Source of the DNA: Heterobilharzia americana | Lineage: Eukaryota; Platyhelminthes; Trematoda; Strigeidida; Schistosomatidae | Reading direction: 5' to 3' | DNA length: 64,000 nucleotides | NCBI GenBank assembly: GCA_944470555.2 | Contig: OX104131.1 | Span: 15,988,515 to 16,052,514, forward strand | Shown: one piece after another, positions 24,761 through 38,473 of the stretch | Position numbering within the stretch: position 1 is the first letter of the stretch | Layout of the letters: every line of letters begins with the position of its first letter | Program-made: the position numbers and the translations under genes | Notes under the pieces: generated by a model | The model's database searches: none | Told to the model about the DNA's origin: nothing | Seen by the model: the letters and a program-made list of their open reading frames with translations, nothing else

Positions 24761-25029
24761 GAACGTAACACTGTATTCCGGTGTAATAATCCTTCGAAGT
24801 TAGGCTAAACTTAATTGGAAGTTGTACTCATTGGTTTTGAAAGCATTATTAACAGAAATAATAGTAAAACTGCTAACTGTTTATCTCTTTAGTCTGATAT
24901 TGATTCTATGCCAGCTTTATCCGAGAAATGATTGCGCTCAGAAAATATTTTCACACCGACGAGATAGTATTCTTTCAATCGTCATTTCGTAATCTGATAT
25001 GAACTGTGGTAACAAGGTCCCATGCACTT

Positions 25030-25690
25030 CCGTGCAAGGTCCTACTTTGATTTTGTCTGTCTGTCTGCCTGCCTGTCTTTTATTCATCAAAGCAACGGTA
25101 CGAATGAAAGGTGTTATCGTAAACAAAGTACATGCCGAGGTTTGGGTAGCATAACAGACAGACGAAAATGAGCGCAGAAACTTGTACACAAGTGCATCAA
25201 TTTAAGTTGCCACTTAACATTTGCCACACTTCGCAATGGTATGCAAAGAACGAGCAGACAGAAAATCACTGATATCGAAAAAGACAAAGGTGAGTGGAAG
25301 AAGAAGTCACTCGGAAAAAGTTTAGGTTAGTCAAAACAATAAAGCTTTAGAATGAATGCATCTGCACCTCTGTGACCGATTTCCAGCCATTTCATCAGTA
25401 GTCCTCAATTACCGATTCCTGTCGTCTCGGGCACCCCAACTACATAGTCGCCATCACCCCACGTGACTCAGACTAAATACGATAGTCTCCCATCTTAGTG
25501 TGGCTAGCCTGAACCTTCTTCCAACATAATCCACCTTACCCTAATATGAAACATAGAGGTAGGCGGTGGCTCGGTATATGCAGCACATGTCCCAGCCACC
25601 TGAGTAAATGAAGGTTCACAATCCCATCAATCGACTAACCTGTCTTACCTGATACTCTTCACCTGACACCTACATCACTAAGTACATTTC
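25030..25690 (-). mobile_element. 3' end of a non-LTR element related to the one at 1-3,290
   Basis: Sequence at 25,560-25,690 resembles bases 1-120 (RT tail region, decayed). The stretch at 25,170-25,250 is the reverse complement of the shared 3' UTR motif (GAAGTGTGGC near its centre). A (TCTG/CCTG)n tract at 25,055-25,080 is probably the tail. Confidence 0.55.
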
Positions 25691-26914
25691 GATTCGATTC
25701 ATTTAACCGTCAACTAAACTCTCACGTCTATTACTTCCTTCAATACTCAGAACAGAGACGGGGAATTTAATTACATCCATAAACACTGTACTCATTTCAA
25801 GTTCTTAGATGAATTCAACTTCAAAATTTCTTGTAGTTACCTTTATTAATTTACTGTGATTATTTCATGAAAGATTGATAGTCCTGCATAATTTCTCATG
25901 ATCTTTGATGCGTTTCGCTTACACTGGTTTAACAGCTTCAGTGAAGTTGTGTAATTATCGTCTCATGTAACAGTCAACTGAACTTTGTAAATTATTCTCT
26001 TAGGCATCTGCGCGGTCAATCATTTCACAATATGATCTCAAAAATACCTAATAGTTAGATGTGGTCTCTGATAGCAAGACTAGTTCATAAACCAAGTTAA
26101 TTATAAACTATACATTACAAAATGTTTTCTGTCTATCTTGCTTTGTATTATTTCCATTTCAGTAGATTTTAAATATTTTTAGGTGAAGTTAAATAAAGAA
26201 GTCCAGTATTACAGAACAACTACAAAACGCTGCTGTGAGATATTCTTATGATAGATGTCACTCAAATGATTTGCATATCACCTGCATTTTATGGTGCTAT
26301 CTACAACATTTATGTTTTTAGAGTAATCACTTGACGCTATGCTTCATACAGATGAACAGCCAACTTATATGCCCATTTTTGATGTTTCATTCATGACATA
26401 TGTCTAGAGTTCTTTTAATTTGTACAGAAAAACCCTGAGGTTTTTTTTACTTCATATTCAATTGATAGTTTGAATAGGTGTTCAGAAGCTACTCTTCTGC
26501 TAGATCAAGAAATTAAATGGAAATAGGGTTTCTGAATTCAAAATTTGAGGGAGCTAATTTTTACTTCTAAAGTGTCAGATTCAGTGTTACATTCTAGGAT
26601 TGATCTGTATAGACTTGTGATTTGCACTTAGGAACTGAGGTGATCAAGTGACGTAAGTGCTCTGTCTATTTGTATCAAGTTAGTTGCAAGCAACATTTCA
26701 ACATGAACACAAAAGTTTGGTTTACTGAATACCTATAAGTAGTTAATAGACTGGTAAAATAAAATGATGTAATAGAATCAGGTAAAAATTATATATGGGA
26801 ATGAGAGTACAGTCTTAATACACTCAAATGGTGATTACTTCTACTAAGAGAAGTAAACAGTTATGGAAATGATTGATGAACTGGTCACTGATTCACCGCA
26901 GTTTACTATGAAGT

Positions 26915-27085
26915 ACGTTTGAGCTATGGTTCACTGCTTTCATACTACTGGTCACGGGTTCGAACACCACTCCACCTACCGAGGTTTAGACAGCCAGGCA
27001 GTATCATAAGCCCTCACCACTGATGTGACTTGTTGCCTAGTAAACAAATATGTACAATATTGGTGACTGAATTGTGACTTCAATA
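26915..27085 (+). repeat. tRNA-derived SINE-like repeat
   Basis: An A-box-like segment near 26,920 is followed by a B-box-like CACGGGTTCGAACACC (26,955-26,970) and a CCACCTACCGAGG segment. The same organisation is seen at 47,125-47,290 (+) and, inverted, at 38,160-38,260 and 49,000-49,110. Confidence 0.6.
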
Positions 27086-28303
27086 AAGTAAATCTGTTGC
27101 TGACGCCCTGAAGTGGTACGTCTTAACAATCTGACTAGACAAACCAAAACCTTTCCTATAGTGAATAATACCTCCCTGTCCTCTTCGAACTGATGAGGAT
27201 CGATGGTGAAAACTTCTTTGTGATGTGACTAAAAGTCGGTCATAGTGACACAGAAATACACTTTCTCTACCGTGTCAAAACTGCTGAGAATTCGAACTAA
27301 CATCTATTTATTTGTCCTCTGTTCTGTCATATGCTTTTGTCTATGTCAGTATGATTCTTTTTCTCTTCACTTTCTCTTTGCGTGTTACTGATGCAAAGTG
27401 TAATAACTTGAACTTCTGATCTTCTAAACCAGTTTCTAGATTGATCTGTTTGACCATCCATCAGTAAACATTTAAACAATAGCAAAACGAAAGCCCTAAG
27501 CAGGCAGCAATTACCTACTAACAGACGTCCAATAGAAATTTGTCATTCGTGAAGAAGATGATTTGACATTGTTTGGCTTTACACCATGTGTCATAGTTCT
27601 ATTAACCAACTGTATATTGTGCGGCTAGTAAACCACTTTTCAGCTTGCTCTAACCCATTAAATTCTCTACGATAGTGTAGCCACTGAACGACGGTGAGCA
27701 TAAAGAAAAATCGACAACATAGATAGAACGAGTGAGTAATAATTTTAGGGTTACTGGGCAGAGTTATAGACAAATTTTTTTGGTCTGATACTTTTTGTAG
27801 ACCAACTGTTTAAAGTGTAGGAAGCGTTCACTTAAGTAATGAATAATAAGGTTTTTTTTTAAAAAATGACAAGAAATGAGGACTGTACACTAGAATTGGT
27901 TTAAACTTACTACTGAGTACATGCTGTTGGTTGATGAAGCTTAATTACGAATGTTTTTTACTGTTACTAAATACGAAGAGCTGGGAAAGCTTTTAAAAAG
28001 CTAAACTTCTGAAATGCTTTGAAGATGTTAGTGAATTAAGTTCCTGGATAATTCTTGGCAGTCTTGCAAGGGTAGACGAAGTATGAACTTTAGTGCTTTC
28101 TATCTATATAACCACTTTTGATGTCAGATTGATATTATTTTGAATCCGTTTAGATGGTTTATACAGTACACTAGTGTCATTCACTCTACTAGACAGCTGT
28201 GATGTTAGTTGGATGAATGCACTTGGCAAGAAACCCTAGACCTGAGATTTGTGCTTCTTAGAACGCGTCAACAACCTGTGTCTGAAACCTTTACGGGATT
28301 GAT

Positions 28304-28375
28304 GTCCCACCTGAGATTCAAACCTGCATCATCCAGTGCTGCCGTCAGAGGCATTACCACTGAGCTATTTGGGAC
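28304..28375 (-). repeat. tRNA-like SINE head (not a functional tRNA)
   Basis: On the minus strand GTCCCAA ... TAGCTCAGTGGTAATGCC ... GGTTTGAATCTC ... GTGGGAC gives a clear A box, B box and pairing ends. The T-arm does not pair well, and there is extra sequence in the middle, so this is a tRNA-derived repeat. Confidence 0.6.
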
Positions 28376-28649
28376 CGGATGAGGTACATTGATTGGTCAC
28401 TTCAGCGTAACTACCTTCATGTTGTTTAGTTTAGGTTTGGAAGTAGTTTTTATGAACTCCTTATAACTGTTTGCCTAAAAGATACCACGAGTAAAATCTA
28501 ATGAATGTAATAGAGGTCAAACTATGACATAAATCAATTATTTACATTGTCTTCATAATTGGTAAGACTATCCTTCAAAATCTGTATTTCAGATCTGATA
28601 GTTGTCGACGTTCAGCAGTAGCTATGCCTAACTTCCACCATCTCTAAGT

Positions 28650-29700
28650 TTCAGAATAAAATATGCAGAATGAGTTCCCATAGGATCACCAACATTCCCT
28701 ATCGTCGCTGATGCCTGTGGAAATATTTAGTCCCACTCCAAAAGTATGGTTTCACTATGCAGAGAACACTTTTACACTGTTGAAACCGAAGCAAATAGAC
28801 AGTTTCTTTACATATAGAAATTCAGTAGGGAACGCAGATTAATTCACGTATGAATTAGAAAATAGTGAAGAGGACTTAGAGATGTTGGATTGCAGAATAG
28901 AACGAAAACAAAATGGGAGGTTAGACAACATTGTCTATCAAAAACTTTCATATTCGAATTGTTACTTAAATTTTAAATCATCTCGCCTTATGCCAGTTAC
29001 AGTTGGCCTATTAATATGTCTAAGTAACAGGGCCAAGAAACTTACTGGTAAAAGAGAACATCTAAGATAAAAAATCAGACACATTAAATACTCCTTACTC
29101 ACCAATAATTAAATTATCCTCCTAAATTAATTAATAAATCCTTTAATCGCAAGAAAAATATAACTAATGTTAATAACACAGGTGTTAATGGTAATAATAA
29201 AAATGAAGTGTGAAGACAGAATCCCAAACATTGCGAGTAAGGCACCTCAGAGACGTTACGTAAAATCCTCAGGAAGGTTGACTGGTATATTAGAGTTGTA
29301 TTTAAACTGGCAAACTTACTTGGAAATAAGTTTCATAGGTTAAAAGATCTTTTTGATCCAGTCAGACAGAATTATTTATTTTACCGAGTCACTTGCAACG
29401 ATTGTGAGGACAAATACAGAAGTCAAAGTAGTTAACCAGGGTCAGTTAGGCTACCCGACCAAGAAAGCCTAGCTAGATCAAAATTAGTAGATCCTGGTAA
29501 GATAAGGAACCTAGAAAAACACTCTGCGATAGCTATGCATGCAATTACACACAACCACACAGTAGGATGGGATAGAGTGAAAACCTTTAGGACTAACTTA
29601 GCGTGGTGGAGGGAGAGATTCATAATCGGATCCATGTTTATCGACTCAACACTGAATACATGCAACAGGATATAAGGAGAAACCTGCCAACTATATCATA
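28650..29700 (+). mobile_element. Penelope-like element (RT C-terminus and GIY-YIG endonuclease), decayed
   Basis: Plus-strand frames show, in order, a GSP-type block decayed to SPTFPIVADAC (about 28,690), the catalytic region decayed to HYAENTF where YVDDTF is expected (about 28,755), LDCRIERKQNGRLDN and the RT thumb (about 28,885-29,040), then the endonuclease with FYRVTCNDCED (about 29,385) and HAITHNHTVGWDRVKTF (about 29,540-29,590). Stops and frameshifts are frequent. This RT plus C-terminal GIY-YIG order is diagnostic of Penelope-like elements. Inactive: catalytic aspartates lost. Confidence 0.8.
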
Positions 29701-30839
29701 ACTATATAAGTCATATTTCAAAGTGGTGTAGTTATCTTGATAATGACTATGGACAGAAAATTGTGTCCGGAAGATCATTCAGTAAACAATACCTTCCCAC
29801 TGTGTTGTACATTTAATAACCAACTAAAATGAATCACATTCTATCATAGTGTCCAAGTTTTACTCTTATATTAGTTTTGGCCAACTTTTGTACCATGCTT
29901 AGTGCTACTAATAAATTAACTAAAGATAATAATGCTACCTGAGGAACTCAAACCAACACCAACAACTTTTACCGTCATAAACGTTAATTAATACTAGACT
30001 ATCAGATCTGTGCAACTGACATTTCCAGGTGAGTTACTGAATGTTGACTAATCTCAGTCAAATTTACAATGTGGCTATCTTATTAGGTATACTGACGCTC
30101 AGATTTATTCTGCTGGACATTGGAAAGTTGAAGATAACTGACAGTTAGCTTCGCTTGATTGAGTCTTCATGTCTGTCTTCAGTCTCTTCGTTCTTCCTGA
30201 CAGTCAAGTGTTCTCTTCAGAAATCAATACATTGTAGTTTCTAATCTAATTTCTGAATGTGCTGACAACAAGTTAGTTAAACATAAGTTTAACAATATTT
30301 GGTTTCTACATCCTGAGTCCTGAGCAAAAACTTAGTAAATTAACTTGCTTCCATGACTATCACTATGATTATTATTCTTGTTATTATCATCGGAATTGCC
30401 TTCTGATGATTAACTCAAAAAATTCATCACCTTTTTTATGGTCAGATGTTGGTATGAGAAGTACCCGTGATTAACCTAAACAATGACTGTTCCACTGGCT
30501 TTAAAATAAAATAGTCTGATTAAAAATAACTATTTGGTTAAAATTGTAAAATGGCAAAGATGTATGTCTGCTTTATTATTAATGGCTTTCAAGACACGGT
30601 TTGATGATTATGAGAAAAGTGCACTTATTTTGTTGTTGTTATCACCTCAGCCAGCTGTTTGGAATCAAATGATACACACTTCCATGACAAACTACAACCA
30701 TCATCTAATGTCATAAGTGAGTATTCGTCTTCACGTCCAACTTGGTTTACTACATAGGTCACGGCATTGCATTAGAACTTCGGCACATCTCATCTCATAG
30801 CATGTGACTAACGAGCACTGTAAGATTTTGAGAATCGAT

Positions 30840-30990
30840 TGGTTTCAAGGTTAACGTGGTTACTATGAGATCTAACAGTTCTGGGTTCCACAACTTGCTG
30901 CGTTGTGGGTGCGTACTGCTGAAAAGTCCTATACTAGGATAAAATAGCTGTCCAGTTCTCTCAGGTTTTCAATTATCCTCCAAGGGATGT
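30840..30990 (+). repeat. Sm-alpha-type SINE with degenerate hammerhead ribozyme
   Basis: A B-box-like GTTCTGGGTTCCA (30,878) precedes a hammerhead-like segment at 30,913-30,960 with CTGAAAAGTCC / TATACT / AGGATAAAA / TAGCTGTCC. Stem II (TCCT/AGGA) is intact. The CTGATGA core is mutated to CTGAAAA. Confidence 0.65.
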
Positions 30991-30999
30991 CATTTTGTG

Positions 31000-33690
31000 A
31001 TGAATAATACTTTCAAATATTTTTTATATTGTTTTTTTGAAAATATTTAGTCATGGTACACTTGGTTTCATGTATTGATTTAAGTATCAAGTGTAATATA
31101 TTCAAATGTAGGTGTTATGTTTTCTACTTCTCATAAGAATTGGTTTGATTGTACCATACTACCTTGACTGCATAATAATCATTTGTTGATAGGTAACCGT
31201 ACAGATTAAATATTTGCTGTTTTACCGGTTGATACAGAAAGGCATGAAAAAAATCAGTAGTAATGCTTTATTCTAACATCATGAAATTTTAGAAGTAAAA
31301 AGAAAGATTGCAATAGATAAAATGAAATAATAACTAACGAATTACAAAGCATACATTCGTAGAATAGTCAAAAAAGATAACTGATGTACAACGAACTGAG
31401 CAGAATTGTACGATCTTCTCAAAGTCGATCAGTGCATGTATTCATATGTATGTGGGGAGGGAAGGGGATCGTAGGCTGCCAGTGATGTAATACGAGAGGC
31501 TGGCCACCTTTACTGGCAACCTGCTTCAATTAATAGTTTTAATGTCTATCTCATGAGAGTGAGATAAACAACACTGATCAAAATATTTAAAGCCTTTAGT
31601 TTAAAAATTTGTTTCTTCAAAATTATATTAGGAATAGTATCTGTAAAGCTTTGAATTTTTCAAGTGATAAACTCTAGCTAACAGTGTAAGCAATTATAAT
31701 TTGCGTAGTGCATTATGCCTATGCAAAGTAGTTTCTTAATTTGTTTCTGATTTGTTTATCCACTCATCCTCGTCAGTAAATTGTTAAAGGTATTCCTCGG
31801 GGTGAAGTTGGTGAAACCAGACTTTAGGTCACAGAAGTGCCAAGAAGTATACTTAGGTACAACGCAACTGTGGTGGCGTTACAGTGTATTCACTAAGTCG
31901 TGAAATCCAAGGCTTCGAAGTTAACATACATAATGACTCTCTGTACTTTACTACAATTATTACAGAAACTCTCGAACTCGGTGAAGATATTTACTTCTGG
32001 CTTTATGACATTGGAGACTTCACAGAGTTCACGTTGTTAGGGAAGTCACCTATCAATACTGACTTCGGTAAATATTTCTTGTATTCAATTGTTCCATACT
32101 GTATCAGCTCTCTTACTTCATGACAAAAACGAGGAGGAGATCAGTTTGTGATGGCATGGTGGAATGAAGGGTAAATATACCGCTTTAGAATCTATTTCTG
32201 GATTGTATGCTCCTGTTTATCTGGTATGCACTCACCAAGATTCAAGAAAGTTAGGGCTTTGTTTGGAAGTAGATCAGGTCTTCTATGTTGGATCATTGGA
32301 GTGAATCAGGTATGAAGCCGATTAGTCGCTGAATGGTGATTGATACTGTTATCAAGTCCAAAGTGTTCTGAACTGATCAAAGTTTGTCGATTACGTTTGA
32401 TGTGTTGCAACTAAACTAAAGGAAATGACACTGTGGTACACTGTATTCTAAGGAGTTAAAGATAACCCGATTAGGTAACTGGTAAAGCTTCTGAGCGATA
32501 GTGCTTCGAATATCCAAGCGAATATTAGTTTCCAGACTGTAGTTGTACCTCACTTATGAGTGCCAAGAGAGACAAAATCTAGAGCTATGGTTACCTTTCG
32601 ACTGACTTTTAGTGTCTAACACTGAAGTAAACTGTAGTGTTGTATAGCTTAGCTTAGTAGTCGCCACACTACAAACTTATTCGACGGACATGGATCAATG
32701 CTGAGCAATGAGGACTGCACACCATTAGACCCACTGTTGACCAGTTTATGTGATGACTTTGGATTCGACTTCCTTCTTATTAAGCAACAAATAGATTGCT
32801 GACTTGAAAATGAGAATAGCAGGAATGATATTCCAGTTGGTTTATGCATTTATCATCGGTAAAAGAATATCCAAAAGCCTGAAACATGTTGGTGGAAAAC
32901 AAGAAAATGACTGACATGTTAGTACCACCTTCGGTTTAAAAGTTACAACCAGTTCAAATGGTGTAGGCGTATCCTGCCTTTAAATTCGCATAGGCATTGA
33001 AAAATACTTCATAGTTTACTTTCGATTATCTCTGAGTTGTTTCTTCTTCCTCTCCCTTAAAATAATTTCTCTGCTTCTCTACAAATTCAGAAGTTGATCT
33101 GAAATGCCTATTTTTAGTTATGACCTGTGCTGACCTAGTTAGGCTGTTGCCCTATCATTTGTATCAAAACAACAAATTAGCTTCATTTCTCAAGGCTTAA
33201 TTGCGGCTAGAGATATTTGTTATACTTAAAGCTACGGCGGAATAATATGACATAATGGGAAACTCTCTTGCTTCATGTTTTATAGTCCGAATGACAAAAG
33301 TTTACACTACTAAAAATTAGTTTTTATCACCTGTACATGTACCATCCGTCTTAAAATTCCCTAAATAGATGATTAGTCTCATATCATCCGGAAATACCAA
33401 CTAAGTTTAAGATAATGCTTTAATTCCTACCGAACTCAAGTTAACTGCCTTCGAATTATTTGTATGTGATTCTGTATTCAGTAGTAAACTATGAAATGGA
33501 ACTCTTACACAAGTTTGATTTCATTCATAGACTGTATATAAAGGTAATCATATCACCCTACTTGAATTCATGCACCCGTGTTACGGCTTATGGAAAGTTG
33601 TGATGTGAATTGATGACAACCGGTGGTACTCGTCAAAATGCTTAAAGTCAGCGTTTCTATTTAACTTCTTGACAGAAGTATTACAGGAAT
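31000..33690. other. AT-rich intronic sequence, nothing recognised
   Basis: Within the FLVCR intron. Short ORFs at 31,884-32,123 (+) and 32,649-32,849 (-) lack family motifs and strong flanking splice sites. Confidence 0.3.
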
Positions 33691-34710
33691 TAACCTTAGA
33701 TGCATCTGACTTCACATTGACTTACTTCCTAGAGGTCGTTTCGCTGACTTAGAGTACGCAGACGATACTGTCCTGCTAGGTGAATATGCTGACAAAATGC
33801 AGGGTCTTGTGAACGGGTTGAGCAGAAATCTTTGTATGTTTCGCTAATGTGTTTCACATCTGTCAAATGCAAGATGGGGCTGCAGGAGTGGTCTGCAACT
33901 ACCCACCTCGAAAATGCTTGTCGCTGACGAAATCTCAGCTCGGATAGAGGAGGCCTGTTTGACATTTCCCAACTTACGTCATCTGTGGGGCCGACTGGAG
34001 AGATATCTGACTATCTATCAAAGGATGAGTTTACTGCACTGCAGACTATTCTATTATACGGCAGTGAAATATGGTTGTTAGAAGGAGAAGTCATGGAGCG
34101 GCTACAAGTTTTTGATCAGAAGTGTTTTCATAGCATTACTTGCGTTCAGTGGAATCACTGTGTGAACAATGCTGAGGACAGGCGAACGGTGCTTGGCAAA
34201 ACAAGCAACTCACTTGATAAGGTCGTGAACCTTCATTGACCGAGATGGTTTGGATGTGTACTGTGGATGCCGAGACACTGTCTCCTTCGACTTGCAAGAC
34301 AAAGAGATGTTGGATTGTGCTTGTAGAGGGTTCAGAGTGGCCAGACCGAGACTTGGCGCCAGTTCATGAAGTCGCTGACTGTTGGTGTGATTTTCGTGTG
34401 ATGAGATGTAGACTATCTGACTGGGGTTCCTGAGACGATAGGAGTTAGTGTTTGTGAACTCTTGGTTATATGGCCGAAAATCGGTCTCAAAAACGCAAAT
34501 GTATTCACTCTCTGGTATCTTGTGTAGCCTGGATATTTTAAATAACCTAAATTTTTTAAAACCCATGTCTCCTACCACATACCTTTTTCTTTTTTGATAT
34601 CAATCTTATTCTGTCCATACGTTCTTTGTATGTTAATGTGAAGTGTGGCGACTTGAACTGATGCACTAATGTGTGAGGTTCTACATTGATTTTATCTTAA
34701 ACCGTCTTGA
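33690..34710 (+). mobile_element. Non-LTR retrotransposon RT fragment with 3' UTR
   Basis: Catalytic LEYADDTVLLGEYADKMQ is present (YADD at 33,755-33,766), then a frameshifted VADEISARIE segment and LLYGSEIWLLEGEVMERLQVFD (split by nothing) near 34,055-34,120. A stop follows NLH at 34,237. The 3' UTR motif near 34,620-34,700 matches the other family tails. Same family as 1-3,290. Inactive. Confidence 0.8.
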
Positions 34711-37700
34711 ACTCGATGACGTCAGCTAGTTGGGATAATCTTGATGCCCACACTAAATTTCCGTACCCAAGAATAGTGACTAAGGATGGAAGGAGGCTGA
34801 AGGTGTTAATAGCGTGAGTGAGTTAGAGGATTAAGATGTCTACATAGCTGTGATTTTTGTAGCCAGCAATTTCACTCCCATTTATGCACGAGATTTCTGA
34901 ATCATCTATAATTTTTTGCATAGCAGTACGGTTTATTGTGCTATAACAAAAAGTGAAATATAATCTAAACTGTGTATCATCACACTCATAGGTTATAAGT
35001 TATAAAAAAGTGGAATTAAACGGAGAAGAAAATAAGAATAATTTATTGATCTTCCTGCTATTTTATAACCACAGAAGCGAACATACCACCAACATACAAG
35101 ATGGATATTTTGCAATCATTACATTCTGTGAATAAATAATGTAGACAAAAGTGAATGAATTAACGTGTGTGTTTACCTCGTTTGTTTCGTTACTTGCTTG
35201 TTGTGTTGATAACTGTGAATTAGAGCAATTAAAGACTTGAAAGGTTGAAGTTGGATGAAGGCACTCAACTTCGTGTTAGTTAACTTTTTCCCAAGTCATC
35301 TGTGACTCTTATAGCATATGTTAAATTATCAAGATAGACTAAACAGGATGTGATCCAACTGTATGACACTCCAGTTCATCATACTTCTTTGATAAAATAC
35401 ATGAGGATAAGGATCAGTTTGTATGAAGGAAGAAACGCCATGAAACAAAGCATAAGATAGAAAAAGGGAATACAGATGTATGTTGTTGTGACTTAGGCTA
35501 AGATAAGGCATAGATCGAGTCTGTTGCATATTAAATAGAGGTCCTGACCATCTGTCTCGGTTATCCTACAGAACACTAAAATGTCAGACACCCACGCTAA
35601 AGGCAGTGCAGAAAGGAGTAAGTTGTAAGGTAGTTGAATTACGAACTAGCAAGTTTCACTGTTGAGCGTCAAGGTGACCTAATAAAAATGACATGGATTA
35701 CTATAAGTAATTTTGATGAAAATCATTACAAAGAAATAGTTCACCTTTAGTATCCAACAATGTTGTGATGATTAAAGCCAAGTTGAAAACCTTATTAATA
35801 ACAGGATTCGACCCTACACCTTCCGGGTAACCGCATCGCAGTTCTGCCAATTGAGTTATGAAACCGAGTTGGTAATAAGATTTCAATTTACTCCACTATT
35901 ATTAAGAATAATGATACGTAATTATCTGTCCATCAAAACAATAAATTTTTATTTGGCGAGCAATTTTTGTCAGAGTTCGTCGATCTAGTAACTTTTGATA
36001 AAATTGATAACCTCTTCCTAGGTTGATATTCACTTGATATTCCCAATGGAAGTATACTTTCTGTCAGTGTTATACGAAATAAGTGTGCCATTGGAAAAAT
36101 CGGTAAAAAGAAAAACAACATTCTATCCATTTACGTCAACAAAATATCAGATATAGACTCTCGTAAATTAATTTAAAGACTGCCATTTTTATGAAGTGAT
36201 TGACTGACCTGACTTCAGATAAAGAAACATGGAAAACAAGAAAGGTTAGACTGGGTATCTGTTTCATCTTGATTCAATGAATTTTTGTAGTTGTATACCT
36301 ATGGTCCTACGATGGACTGTTTAAGAGACCTTCAGATCTTATGTAGGTCACTGTATACTTGAGTTGAAGGGCAATAATACTGATAATAGTTTGGTGTAGA
36401 CAGTTTTATTTTATTGTATGGTTGTCAAGTCCTTGAGGAAAGCGAAAAAATGGATTCACTTTGTGATGAATACCAACTGGAAACCAATAAATCTCTACAA
36501 ACCCCCCTGACTGAATTACTGTGCGGTGCTAATTGATGATTTGCTTCGAGATGAGATTCCCAAAGTTTTAAAGCGAAGTCATGATTAGTGGGGTAAACCA
36601 AGCTGAATGCGAGAACAAATACTTGCTAATATCATGAGATAAAGGTAGCAATATACCGTGAATCAATCTGGCACCTTCTGCAACTCACCCAACGTCAAGT
36701 TGAACAATTGTTTTCTCTTAACGTATTATGTAGTTGTGTGTTAATGCATGCATTGCAGTAGCCGAGTATTTTTCTACATTTTTGATCCTTTTGGAGTCTA
36801 TCATTTTACATTCGGAAAATTCCTAAGTTTTGAAAACGTAACCGACTCTTATCCGTTAGTTTGACCTGTGTACTTGACCTCACAATCATTGCACGGAATA
36901 CAGTATATAAGATTATTTTGTTTAGTAGGATCCATAAGATCATTAAGCCGACAAAGCTTATCTCTGGGTGAGTTTGTAGGTTTGGATATGTCACCCTAAT
37001 TTGAGCCTTGTTGAGAATTCTGATGCTTCTTCCTTATGTGATAACAAAATCTGAACCTTAAACTCCTTTCTACTTGTGTTTTCGTTATTACTCATATTCA
37101 TATTACTGGTACTACTTCGTTTCTCATGAGTGAGTTCGTGAGAATTTTGTAAGAAGCTCTAAAGAGGAACAATTGATCAGGAGTGTTTCTTTTGTGTTTC
37201 AATTCCTTATTAAAGTACTTGGACTGATTAGTGAGTTTTTTAGCTCTCATTAAAATATTTAAATAGATCTACCTTAATTGATATTTCACGAGATGACCTG
37301 AAGTCTAAATACCTGTTAAAGTGTATTGGTGTCCTGTAGACAGTAGTATCTTAACGACCATCTACACTTCGTTTCATTTTGTGAGCCATCATAGCTAACT
37401 CTCCTTGTACATTTTCCATCTCGTTAGTCAATTAGATCCCACCTACTGTTGAAATTATCCATGTAAAGAAATCGTTAGTTGAGTGATTCGATATTAAACA
37501 CAGTTAAACTTTGTCAATGAACTGAAAAGCATCTTTATTTCAGTTACACTTTTCTTTACAGAAATGGCCTAAAATATATTTTTATAGATTTTCAAAGTCA
37601 AAGATTGTATCGTTGATGAACTTGAGGTTTAGTTGAACACATAGACTGTGCTACCTTCCAAACTCTAAAATTTATCTCAACAATACATGTATCTCGATAC

Positions 37701-38150
37701 CAATTTTATAATCCTATTGGGGATAATTTAGAATCCTCAGATGGCATATAAAATTTTTTTTTGAAAGATCTCATTGTGAGCATAAAACAAACCTGTCGGT
37801 TGTAATGTTTTGAAAATAAAAGTCCCGACAACTCTATATTATTCCATTGCATTTTATTTGGTATTGTGACTAGTATCTCCATTTATTCCTAACCAGAGGA
37901 AAACAAAAAAAGAATAAAATATGCTTAAAAATCTGTTCACCAGAAATCTTAAAATATAATGAGTAATTAATAATAATCGAAAACCTGCTATTCTGATTAC
38001 ATAAGCCATGCAGAAGTCAATGGGCAGTTGAACTAAATTAAGAAGTATGGATTCAGTCTTATTTCCTTCATATTGAAGGAATAAACTTTTTCGAAGAAAA
38101 CCAGCTACCGAGAGTAAGTCTATGCAGTCGGCTAGGATCCACATATACTG
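34711..38150. other. AT-rich intronic sequence with SINE-derived pieces
   Basis: A tRNA-like segment lies at 35,800-35,880 (-), and 36,430-36,660 (+) resembles the 3' module seen at 58,010-58,200 (AATAAATCTC... GATTCCC.AAGTT... GGAGTCAACCAAG-type words). The minus ORF 38,144-37,854 (96 codons, hydrophobic) has no family match and no clear splice sites. Confidence 0.4.
35800..35880 (-). repeat. tRNA-like SINE head
   Basis: On the minus strand a TAACTCAATTGGCAGAAC A-box region is followed by GGGTCGAATCCTG as B box, the tRNA pol III promoter order. Flanks do not form a full cloverleaf, so it is called a repeat. Confidence 0.5.
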
Positions 38151-38159
38151 TGTGGACAG

Positions 38160-38262
38160 CAGTGATAATGCTGGCTTGTTTGAACCTCGGTAGGTGCGAC
38201 GATTATGAAACTCATGACCCTCTGGTTGAAAATTGGCAGATTAGATCAATTAACCACAGATT
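38160..38262 (-). repeat. tRNA-derived SINE-like repeat, reverse orientation
   Basis: The reverse complement reads GTTAATTGATCTAAT ... GTCATGAGTTTCATAATCG ... CACCTACCGAGGTTCAAAC, the same arrangement as the + copy at 26,915. Confidence 0.5.
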
Positions 38263-38473
38263 CGCAATGTAATTCTTCGAGATTTAAAGTGTTAATCGTT
38301 ACTTATTCGAATCCTTGTGGTATGTCTCAGTATATTAGGTATTCAGCTTTTTACAGTTGAGTCACTGGTGAATAATCGTTTCACTTAATTCGAATTTATG
38401 GGAACCCCAATAACGTTTCTGAACATTTTACAGTAGATTCACCGAACAGCATGCTATCTCTTGATATGCTTCG

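Noticed and set aside
27185..27220. Exact CTGATGAG followed by GAAA, looking like a hammerhead core
   Set aside because: The bases between (GATCGATGGT) do not form stem II, and no SINE boxes lie upstream. Probably chance.
28304..28375. Possible functional tRNA gene
   Set aside because: A and B boxes are present, but the T stem does not pair and the anticodon region is too long for a tRNA; similar heads recur with SINE bodies.
37854..38144. 96-codon hydrophobic minus-strand ORF
   Set aside because: No family signature or convincing splice sites; AT-rich DNA often yields Phe/Leu/Ile-rich frames.
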